From: Heliocidaris erythrogramma | Lineage: Eukaryota; Echinodermata; Echinoidea; Camarodonta; Echinometridae | DNA length: 64,000 nucleotides | Assembly: GCA_025617745.1 (NCBI GenBank) | Contig: CM046856.1 | Coordinates: 38,326,092 to 38,390,091, forward strand | Reading direction: 5' to 3' | Shown here: piece after piece, positions 61,101 to 64,000 of the stretch | Numbering within the stretch: the first letter of the stretch is position 1 | Layout of the letters: the number at the start of each line of letters is the position of its first letter | Notes under the pieces: model-generated | Databases searched by the model: none | The model's input: the letters and a program-made list of their open reading frames with translations, nothing else | What the model was told of the DNA's origin: nothing | Made by a program: the position numbers and the translations under genes

Positions 61101-61544
61101 CAACCTCCCCCGAGCAGGTCCATGCCACCTCCGACGCAAGCGAGCAGACCCAGCAGACCAGCCGATCCTCCCAAGCGGGTGCAAGTCCCACCCCAGCAGA
61201 GCCAAGCTCGAAGCACCCCGCCCGCCTCTGATTACAACCCATTCAATGAACCCCCATCCAAACCAGCATCCCAGCAGGGGCGGGGCACAGCTGCCCCTGT
61301 GGCACCAGCAAGGCGGGGCCAAGCTGGAGGTAAAGGATCAGGCACATCATCACCAGCAGAGTACAATCCATTCACCAACCCCAATTTCCAACCCAGTAAA
61401 GGATCCCCTTCATCATCAGCAGGAGGACAACAAGCTGCCCCTAAGAGGCCACTCACCCCTCCTAATCCGTTTGATGTTGCTGGAAATAATCCCTTTGAAG
61501 ATGATATGAATGATGAGGACAAGAATAACCCTTTCTTCAACTGA
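28397..61544 (+). CDS. VPS11: VPS11, HOPS/CORVET core subunit, 27 exons
   Basis: Twenty-seven exons join in phase into 3501 nt, 1166 residues. The protein opens MAFLQWRRFNFFDKE, matching animal VPS11. Residues 1 to about 400 form the WD40-like beta-propeller (VKVWNLD-type strands, HWFRGYL). Residues about 410-760 are the alpha-solenoid with the clathrin-heavy-chain-type repeat (NLAKSQHYD, YGDHLYSKGDHDGAIAQY, QALSYFA). A coiled coil (about 780-818) precedes a RING-H2 domain (CSVC, FLCQHSYHQHCF, CPACLPENRK). VPS11 scaffolds the HOPS and CORVET tethers that drive endosome and lysosome fusion. The last exon adds about 215 residues beyond the usual animal end, proline-rich with five NPF motifs. 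Intron 1 is 9.8 kb. Confidence 0.95.
28618..29432. repeat. 0.8-kb repeat, copy 1, with central palindrome
   Basis: Matches 35089-35903 in direct orientation at roughly 95%. It contains a 138-bp palindrome (28963-29100) with arms CTACGAAGACCTG and CTGACGACGTAAAAAAATA and a TACGTACGTACGTA core. A 61-codon minus ORF (29073-29258) is kept in both copies. It lies in VPS11 intron 1, just after exon 1. Confidence 0.8.
30872..32302 (-). pseudogene. LINE ORF2, reverse transcriptase part
   Basis: 476 residues open, with RT blocks KGKSPGYDSVNNDLL, VVPVFKKGDP, NYRPISLLTSFSKILEKMI, FLDYSKAFDTVDH, GVPQGSLLGPLLFIIYIND and catalytic FADDSSLYYS. It is separated from the endonuclease part by the 621-bp insertion at 32316-32936. 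CR1/L2/Rex-type by motif style; the exact clade is uncertain. Confidence 0.88.
32316..32936 (+). mobile_element. Palindromic insertion with hammerhead motif and 12-bp target duplication, inside the LINE
   Basis: AAATTATCATAT at 32304-32315 and 32937-32948 is the target duplication. Insert plus one duplication is 633 bp, a multiple of three, consistent with interruption of a once-continuous frame. Arms of about 285 bp run from TATAACGTGGAGAAGG (32313) to its inverse ending at 32905, around a short asymmetric centre. An unpaired tail of 31 nt (32906-32936) lies on the right. The arms encode the same chance ORF on both strands. Confidence 0.85.
32612..32652 (+). ncRNA. Putative type I hammerhead ribozyme
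   Basis: In order: ACTC, core CTGATGA, one C, GGACA, loop GTCAACA, TGTCC, core GAAA, CGT, C, GAGT. Stem I is ACTC/GAGT (4 bp), stem II GGACA/TGTCC (5 bp), and stem III the minimal A15.1-U16.1 with palindromic ACGT. Predicted cleavage is after GTC at 32648. Odd point: an unpaired C between CTGATGA and stem II. The left arm lacks the CTGATGA box, so only one strand is ribozyme-like. Confidence 0.65.
32937..34396 (-). pseudogene. LINE ORF2, endonuclease part
   Basis: AP-endonuclease-like motifs: LTVLHLNIRSMHKN, VIGVTETWFS, YSLESNHRLDKRGGGVALYI, and after the stop VIFGVVYRPLQ, FLLGDYNANLL and SDHFPIFT. A single TGA at 33959-33961 interrupts the frame, which continues in the same phase from 33952. 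The family endonuclease nicks target DNA to prime reverse transcription. Confidence 0.8.
35089..35903. repeat. 0.8-kb repeat, copy 2, with central palindrome
   Basis: Second copy; palindrome at 35430-35567. The 61-codon minus ORF (35540-35725) differs from copy 1 by one residue. The two copies bracket the LINE, so they may be ends of a larger element or a segmental duplication. Confidence 0.8.
36060..36214. mobile_element. MITE with TCGAATGAAT ends
   Basis: TCGAATGAATAAAAAAG at the left and CTTTTTTATTCATTCGA-like sequence at the right are inverted. AAAAATCGGCAG and CTGCCGATTTTT pair further in. No coding capacity. Confidence 0.6.
36215..38200. other. VPS11: Rest of VPS11 intron 1
   Basis: Non-coding. 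Holds a tRNA-like box A (CTAGTGGTTAAGGC near 37229) that may be a degenerate SINE, and a CTT microsatellite at about 37841-37880. Nothing else recognised. Confidence 0.45.
38208..38282 (+). CDS. VPS11: VPS11 exon 2
   Basis: Acceptor gtcttttcag, donor gtaaaa, 25 codons starting WRRFNFFDKEIVKY, the most diagnostic VPS11 N-terminal block. Confidence 0.92.
38800..38973 (+). CDS. VPS11: VPS11 exon 3
   Basis: Acceptor ttttcatag, donor gtaaga, 58 codons. It includes LDGFKAYELRVTHIHQLKQH, a close match to animal VPS11 propeller blades. Confidence 0.92.
39040..39240. repeat. GA microsatellite
   Basis: (GA)n and variants in VPS11 intron 3; it creates Ser/Leu-rich false ORFs on the minus strand. Confidence 0.9.
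39612..39662 (+). CDS. VPS11: VPS11 exon 4
   Basis: Acceptor caattttag, donor gtacag, 17 codons (QDEAGINPVIKVWNLDK). Confidence 0.92.
40211..40380 (+). CDS. VPS11: VPS11 exon 5
   Basis: Acceptor tacaatgtag, donor gtaagc, ends in phase 2. Contains ENLNMMAIGFQDGTVTLFKG. Confidence 0.92.
40385..40830. repeat. GAT/GGA-rich microsatellite
   Basis: Long run of GATGAT, GGTGAT and GAGGA repeats immediately after VPS11 exon 5. Confidence 0.9.
41069..41216 (+). CDS. VPS11: VPS11 exon 6
   Basis: Acceptor tttaacag, donor gtgagt. Encodes HSKSPKVVHKGRSQVTGLAF onward, returning to phase 0. Confidence 0.92.
41836..41925 (+). CDS. VPS11: VPS11 exon 7
   Basis: Acceptor ccctgtag, donor gtaagt, 30 codons (ETLDHHGCSPHCAVISD onward). 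Confidence 0.92.
42536..42720. mobile_element. MITE with TGGGGTGTTGC ends
   Basis: TGGGGTGTTGC and AGAAAGTTGCAATCAATTGC at the left pair with GCAATCAATCGCAACTTTCT and GCAACACCCCA at the right. It ends about 30 bp before VPS11 exon 8. Confidence 0.7.
42752..42888 (+). CDS. VPS11: VPS11 exon 8
   Basis: Acceptor gtttttag, donor gtgaga, ends in phase 2. Encodes AVYFYQPDGRGPCLAFEG and HWFRGYLVVV. A GATA microsatellite starts only a few bases after the donor. Confidence 0.92.
42890..43222. repeat. GATA microsatellite
   Basis: (GATA)n with GGTA and AATA variants, beginning next to the exon 8 donor of VPS11. The YLSI-repeat ORF on the minus strand is an artefact. Confidence 0.95.
43402..43463 (+). 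CDS. VPS11: VPS11 exon 9
   Basis: Acceptor tcatacag, donor gtaaga, 62 nt (MMDTVTVYDIQNKFI). Confidence 0.9.
43913..43992 (+). CDS. VPS11: VPS11 exon 10
   Basis: Acceptor ttcatccag, donor gtaagt. Encodes VPEVLDIIQEWGSLYVLGGD. Confidence 0.92.
44170..44375. mobile_element. Palindromic MITE
   Basis: GTAGACAAAAGAACATTCCT at 44221 and its inverse ending at 44339 pair, with AGAACAGGTG/CACCTGTTCT near the centre. Looser pairing extends outward (AATGGACAAAA with TTTTTGTCCAT). Confidence 0.65.
44453..44594. mobile_element. Palindromic miniature element, family M1
   Basis: Perfect 20-bp-plus ends, CAGGGGAGCGTTTCATCAAG and its inverse, around the shared TGATTGGCTGAGAGCAAA core. VPS11 intron 10. Best-preserved copy of the family. 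Confidence 0.8.
45038..45117 (+). CDS. VPS11: VPS11 exon 11
   Basis: Acceptor ctttgcag, donor gtaagt, ends in phase 2. Encodes LYQLQEKDTQTKLEMLFKKN. Confidence 0.93.
45578..45731 (+). CDS. VPS11: VPS11 exon 12
   Basis: Acceptor atgtgcag, donor gttaga. Encodes the conserved QYGDHLYSKGDHDGAIAQYK. Its second half is duplicated in decayed form at 46466-46543. Confidence 0.94.
45812..46065. repeat. Fragment of an interspersed repeat
   Basis: Contains TTTACCGCACCTGGATCAAG and a GTCTAGTCACTTGTCCACTAGA-type end. A related segment lies at about 22985-23130 (CATTTACCTCACCTGGGTGG, then CAGTGACGTATCAACTAGAC), so this is a dispersed family, possibly SINE-derived. Confidence 0.4.
46078..46465. repeat. 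GGT/GAT minisatellite
   Basis: Imperfect GGTGGTGATGGT-type repeats between exon 12 and its partial copy. His-rich and Thr/Ile-rich minus ORFs are artefacts. Confidence 0.92.
46466..46543 (+). pseudogene. Partial duplicate of VPS11 exon 12
   Basis: Encodes SKGDHDRAIAQYKKTIGRLE, then PYVIRK, matching the second half of exon 12 with one substitution and loss of one serine codon. The donor is replaced (AAG then atgaga), and repeat sequence takes the place of an acceptor. Probably a non-functional internal duplication. Confidence 0.8.
46556..46770. repeat. GAT-rich microsatellite
   Basis: GATGATGGTGATG repeats continuing after the partial exon copy. Confidence 0.85.
46950..47096 (+). CDS. VPS11: VPS11 exon 13
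   Basis: Acceptor ctaatccag, donor gtaatt, 49 codons (FLDAQRIHNLTAYLQELHKQ onward). Confidence 0.94.
47701..47745 (+). CDS. VPS11: VPS11 exon 14
   Basis: Acceptor ctttctag, donor gtaagt, 15 codons (TKDKDVDFDVETAMK). Confidence 0.9.
48663..48809 (+). CDS. VPS11: VPS11 exon 15
   Basis: Acceptor ttgcctcag, donor gtagga, 49 codons (VCRQAGYFKHALFLAEKHKQ onward). Confidence 0.93.
49466..49571 (+). CDS. VPS11: VPS11 exon 16
   Basis: Acceptor gtacccag, donor gtaagt, ends in phase 1. Encodes AMDNIKKYGKILMTEVPKEA onward. Confidence 0.92.
49590..49875. repeat. tRNA-derived SINE-like repeat
   Basis: Box-B-like GATTTCAATCC near 49641, then GTTAAATGGGTACC and a TTATTATTA-type tail. Structure resembles the copy at 52778-53065. 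Confidence 0.45.
50464..50505 (+). CDS. VPS11: VPS11 exon 17 (small, possibly optional)
   Basis: Acceptor actttacag, donor gtaatc, 42 nt (QESMKSSDSEHSN). It enters and leaves in phase 1, so skipping it would keep the frame. Low-complexity and poorly conserved position, hence the lower confidence. Confidence 0.6.
50652..50740. repeat. 11-bp minisatellite
   Basis: About seven repeats of GATGCTTGAGT, some with GACT. VPS11 intron 17. Confidence 0.88.
50999..51962. mobile_element. Interspersed repeat with TAGCTCACCTGAG end
   Basis: Starts TTTAGCTCACCTGAGC, ends CAGGTGAGCGTCGTGCC then GGGGCTCTTGTTATA. TTCAACCAAACTTGGTAGGA and neighbouring text are repeated about three times inside. This end sequence recurs in marine invertebrate genomes (general knowledge); no ORF of note. 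Confidence 0.6.
52197..52330 (+). CDS. VPS11: VPS11 exon 18
   Basis: Acceptor catgatag, donor gtaaga. Encodes VEEFIHIFVNNSAQLMEFLE, aligned to the FIPIFANN region of vertebrate VPS11. Confidence 0.92.
52778..53065 (+). mobile_element. tRNA-derived SINE
   Basis: Box-A-like CATGTGGTTTAAAGCC, box B GGGTTCAAACCCGTGC, then a GTAGTCAATGGGTACTTGG body and an ATATTATTA tail. VPS11 intron 18. Confidence 0.6.
53106..53240 (+). CDS. VPS11: VPS11 exon 19
   Basis: Acceptor tcgatcag, donor gtgaga, 45 codons (QIYNTLLELYLHDMAHE). Confidence 0.93.
53579..53667 (+). CDS. VPS11: VPS11 exon 20
   Basis: Acceptor gacaacag, donor gtaagt, ends in phase 2. Encodes DIDQALVLCQMHSFQKGILY. Confidence 0.93.
53727..53850. 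repeat. CT-rich low-complexity tract
   Basis: TCTCT repeats and a C run in VPS11 intron 20. Confidence 0.85.
54036..54110 (+). CDS. VPS11: VPS11 exon 21
   Basis: Acceptor atgttacag, donor gtaaga. Encodes YQQILHFHMEHDSYDQIIED. Confidence 0.93.
54723..54900 (+). CDS. VPS11: VPS11 exon 22
   Basis: Acceptor taccccag, donor gtatgt. Encodes NQDPNLWVQALSYFAAKEEN and LPPLLVIQTLAHNSTATLSV, very strongly conserved. Confidence 0.95.
55381..55502 (+). CDS. VPS11: VPS11 exon 23
   Basis: Acceptor attcctag, donor gttaga. Coiled-coil linker (DYIVRRLQQENDQIAEDERL onward). Confidence 0.93.
55657..55788. mobile_element. Hairpin insertion with 12-bp target duplication
   Basis: ATAATGCATGTA lies at 55645-55656 and 55789-55800. 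Arms 55685-55733 and 55742-55790 (49 bp) are perfect inverses with an 8-nt loop. A 28-nt unpaired segment is on the left. No hammerhead core was seen. VPS11 intron 23. Confidence 0.75.
56037..56132 (+). CDS. VPS11: VPS11 exon 24 (RING, first half)
   Basis: Acceptor ctgtacag, donor gtaagt. Carries KCSVCNHPLELPSVHFLC and the histidines of the RING-H2. Confidence 0.95.
56149..56290. mobile_element. Palindromic miniature element, family M1
   Basis: CAGGGGAGCGTTTCATCAAG at the left, CTTGATGAAATGCTCACC at the right, and the TGATTGGCTGAGAGCAAA core. VPS11 intron 24, starting 16 bp after exon 24. Confidence 0.78.
57128..57254 (+). CDS. VPS11: VPS11 exon 25 (RING, second half)
   Basis: Acceptor atgttacag, donor gtaaga. 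Carries CFESYAENEQECPACLPENR, the last zinc ligands. Confidence 0.95.
57736..57801 (+). CDS. VPS11: VPS11 exon 26
   Basis: Acceptor ctctttag, donor gtaaat, 22 codons (DGFSVVADYFGRGVFNK). Confidence 0.94.
58028..58801. mobile_element. Possible hAT-like non-autonomous element
   Basis: Ends CAGGGTTCCCA and its inverse TGGGAACCCTG. CAGGG-type ends are usual for hAT elements. No clear 8-bp target duplication, so probably old. VPS11 intron 26. Confidence 0.5.
59362..59700. mobile_element. piggyBac-like MITE with TTAA target site
   Basis: AGGAGAATTAACCCCAGAAT at the left and GAGGTTAATTCCCCT at the right are inverted, with TTAA immediately outside both (59358-59361, 59701-59704). VPS11 intron 26. 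Confidence 0.65.
59840..59944 (+). CDS. VPS11: Candidate alternative last exon of VPS11
   Basis: After a pyrimidine-rich stretch and acceptor catcgtcag, 34 codons are open in the phase required after exon 26 (LIVSTSLSASISDNSLSD onward) and end in TAA. AATAAA follows at about 60111. Using it would give a 949-residue protein, close to the usual animal length, without the NPF tail. Confidence 0.4.
   Translation: MIVSTSLSASISDNSLSDTVPTRTLTSRLDDLSF
60789..61544 (+). CDS. VPS11: VPS11 exon 27 (last, NPF-rich tail)
   Basis: Acceptor ctggatag. VTLLTD matches the family's usual LTLLTD just before its end. About 240 further residues follow, rich in Pro, Ser, Gln and Arg and probably disordered. NPF motifs are encoded at 61236, 61366, 61464, 61488 and 61527. 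The protein ends NNPFFN. NPF is the ligand of EH domains in endocytic proteins. Confidence 0.85.
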   Translation, partial: VTLLTDSFSSLSTSATPGPRSQPNQPSRLPTKSAQPVRSTANPPRPTPSAMSSTPRPQGGMPTQQPVKSQLTRAPPASMPSSRQQAPPQRPSTPPTRRTPPPSQQPPPSRSMPPPTQASRPSRPADPPKRVQVPPQQSQARSTPPASDYNPFNEPPSKPASQQGRGTAAPVAPARRGQAGGKGSGTSSPAEYNPFTNPNFQPSKGSPSSSAGGQQAAPKRPLTPPNPFDVAGNNPFEDDMNDEDKNNPFFN

Positions 61545-62160
61545 AATTTGTCGATGTTTAATACTACAGCTGTATTTCAGTTGTGGTGCCTGTATTATTA
61601 GAGCATCAACCTGCATACCGGTCCCGGTCCTTCAACTACTTCCTATATAGGTATAAATTAGGATTATGTCTTCTGTTATAAATGATTAAACCTGTTTGCC
61701 ATACAGATATACAATTACTTCTTCAATCTTGAATTTTCTTTACATCTGTCTCTTAGTAGCATCTAATGGCAAAAAATGCTGAACTAAAATGTTGATTTCG
61801 TCCAGAGTTTTGTCGTTAAAGTGTTTTTCTTTCAACAGAACATGATGGCAAAGACTTCCAAGGTATCAACTCAAGACCAATTTCAAGACCCTATTGTATG
61901 GCTTATTGAAATCGTTTATGTCATGTCCATGTTACAGTAATATGTCTTTGTAATATTCGCACATTTCAATATGCGATGCACAAGGCTATTGAAAATGCCT
62001 GAGATTGATATCTTGGAAGTCTTTATGATCATAATAATAATAATAATAAAAATGGATTTATACAGCGCATCGTAAACTATACAGTATCTCTATGCACAAC
62101 AATGTAAATACAACTAATCACAGAAGACAATCTTGTGGTTCAATTACAATGCAAATAAAA
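61545..62160 (+). other. VPS11: VPS11 3' untranslated and downstream region
   Basis: No further coding. ATTAAA occurs at 61684 and AATAAA at 62154; either could direct polyadenylation. An AAT microsatellite with TTTATACAGCGCATCG lies at about 62031-62070. Confidence 0.5.
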
Positions 62161-62350
62161 CAAATGACAACATTTACAATTTCATGGTTCTTTATTATGA
62201 TGATAAAAGCATAGCAAAATCGAAGAATGAAATCAGGTAATTTCTTAAACTTATTGTTTGATGTCACTTGAGATTATTATGTTAATTGTTGAGGCTGTAT
62301 AAACTGAAGCACCAATATGCAAGTGTAATTGATAAACATGCACACTTTCA

Positions 62351-62450
62351 TAATAATAATAATAATAATAATCTGCATTTATATGGCGCCTTTCCAGTTA
62401 GTAACTGCTGAAAGCGCTTTTACAGTGTATTATTACCCCGGTTATTGGAT
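62351..62450. repeat. (AAT)n tail with GGCGCC-type repeat end
   Basis: AATAATAATAAT then TTTATATGGCGCCTTTCCAG and AAAGCGCTTTTACAG, a small dispersed repeat tail also hinted at 62031-62070. Confidence 0.45.
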
Positions 62451-62568
62451 CCTATTACGATTCTGCACTTATAGTTATTTGCATTATGTCTTCTCTTAAT
62501 CATGATTTACCGTACAGTAATCGGTATATCAATTTTGAAGGTCCGTGTTAACTTCTGTGTAGCATCAA

Positions 62569-62712
62569 ATGGCCCAAAATGCCACTTCTACTTCCACTGG
62601 ATTCTACGGACCTGGTTGGTTGAACCATCTTAAAAACGAAAAGTGGTCCAAAGCGAAAAATCAAGAAGAATACCATCCAATATTCAAAGTGCTCACTGAC
62701 CCTTTCACTACG
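62569..62712 (+). CDS. Candidate first exon of a downstream gene
   Basis: ATG then 48 open codons (MAQNATSTSTGFYGPGWLNH onward, to DPFTT) ending exactly at donor gtatgt, phase 0. Composition is protein-like. An upstream acceptor gtgtag precedes CATCAAATG, so it may instead be a second exon holding the start codon. No later exon was recognised in the remaining 1.3 kb and the product is unknown. Confidence 0.4.
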
Positions 62713-63045
62713 GTATGTAATTTTCGAAGTCTTATTGCATAATAGGAGCCAAATAAGACCAAAGATTATTTATTTCTTTGAATTTGTTTGTCTGAGGTAT
62801 TTGTTGTTATTGTTTTTATGTTCTGCAGCGAGGGAGTGGTAGGTAGATGATGAGATTTTAATAGCCAGTTAGCTTGTAGATGATGATTATTGCTAACTTG
62901 GCATTGAATATAATTTGTTTCTCTTGTTGATAAAACGTATCAATGTACCTAAACAGATATACAGACTATGAAGTAGTTAATAAAACAATTTATGGAAGAG
63001 GAAGCATTAAAGCCCATGTACAATATTGGCTATTCCCCCAAATCA

Positions 63046-63183
63046 GGGCCCTGTTTCATAATATTTGTTATCGATGACAAGTTGCAATAACTGTTAAAAG
63101 CTACTGAAATCCTTGCATCTGATTGGCTGAGAGCAAATTTGTCGGTAAAAATCACAGACAAGACACTTGGTGAAACGCCCCCC
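63046..63183. mobile_element. Palindromic miniature element, family M1
   Basis: Begins GGGCCCTGTTTCATAA, ends GGTGAAACGCCCCC, with the TGATTGGCTGAGAGCAAA core. Ends are more diverged than in other copies. Confidence 0.7.
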
Positions 63184-64000
63184 AGTTTGCACAGTTTCTT
63201 TGACAGGAGTAACAAAAATGCTGACAAATCGAAGTGACTATCATTTTCATTTTCTTCTTCCAAAAGTGAATCTCGTAATGTATCTGGGATGACAAGCAAA
63301 GATAAATGTGATTGTTACTTTACTGTATATGGGCTTTAAAGCTGTGGTATGTTCATGTCATGTAATTTTATATTTTTTTTTATTATCGAGATATATATAT
63401 ATATATAACTTGTGATGTAACAAGGTGGTCAAAATGTTAACTATTCTATCCTTGGCAACATTACTATTTCAGGATCTTTGATCTTGTCAATTTAGATACA
63501 TTCAGCCAAGAGGCAGTAAATGCTTTAAAAAAATTAAATGAGATTAGAGCACTGTGCTTCATATTGTATCTTTTAACACTCACATGGGTAAGTATGCAGA
63601 GGGGCCATCGCTGTGTGCAGCTTCTTTTTTATTTTTAATGCTCTTGATATGCACATAAAAGTTTTGCTTCGTGTTGGTTTTAATAAAGCTGCTTTAATAC
63701 CATACTCCGTTTGAATAGGGCCATAGGAGTGATATTTTCAGGATTGGAGAATGTATTCTGCAGATGGCAAGGACTTTAATATATTGTGATATTTCAAACT
63801 CTCTCTTGATTTCACTTTTGTTTGAGAAGCCTTCTTGAATGGAAAAGGAATGGAAAAGGAATGGAAAAGAAAGGAGTCCTTGCAATCCAATCACTGTGGT
63901 TGAGACTTACGTGTCAATTGTGTAGAACAAGTGATATCTTGTAAACAAAGTGATAATAACAAAATATATAATAAAGAAATTCCACAAGGTTAGGGTGTTC
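63184..64000. other. Intergenic or intronic, nothing recognised
   Basis: AT-rich, a short TA microsatellite near 63390, no supported exon. Confidence 0.5.

Overview
This is nuclear DNA of an intron-rich animal. It has GT-AG introns with coding exons of roughly 40-180 bp, dense small transposons, tRNA-derived repeats and microsatellites. The VPS11 sequence is animal-like. The repeat style (many small palindromic elements, frequent TACATGTA, tails ending in a GCGC-type motif) suggests a marine invertebrate deuterostome, perhaps an echinoderm; that placement is inference. There is no bacterial content.

Layout. 1-8.5 kb is intergenic. It holds a pogo-like miniature element, one doubtful exon, and a Ty3/gypsy retrotransposon on the minus strand (1328-6678) with near-identical LTRs but no protease or reverse transcriptase. 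8.5-15.8 kb holds miniature elements and a 2-kb tandem duplication. One copy of that duplication is interrupted by a 1.3-kb insertion made of four 291-bp units carrying a tRNA-like sequence. 15.9-17.9 kb is an array of decayed copies of the last exon of the neighbouring gene.

Two complete protein-coding genes form a head-to-head pair whose start codons are only 173 bp apart (28224-28396). On the minus strand, 17951-28223, is a 12-exon gene for a 495-residue coiled-coil protein that I could not name. All its exon phases agree, and one of its introns is a textbook U12-type AT-AC intron. On the plus strand, 28397-61544, is VPS11 (27 exons, 1166 residues), the RING and beta-propeller subunit of the HOPS/CORVET endolysosomal tethers. 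Its 9.8-kb first intron contains a minus-strand CR1/L2-like LINE and a duplicated 0.8-kb repeat. Its last exon adds a proline-rich tail with five NPF motifs, and a candidate alternative last exon lies 0.85 kb upstream. A possible first exon of a third gene starts at 62569.

The most unusual content is a group of palindromic insertions flanked by 12-13-bp target duplications. Two carry hammerhead-ribozyme motifs, one in an intron of the coiled-coil gene (21772-22034) and one inside the LINE (32316-32936). A shorter hairpin with the same layout sits in a VPS11 intron (55657-55788). They resemble debris of Penelope-like or retrozyme-like retroelements. All calls were made by eye from the sequence; no database search was run.
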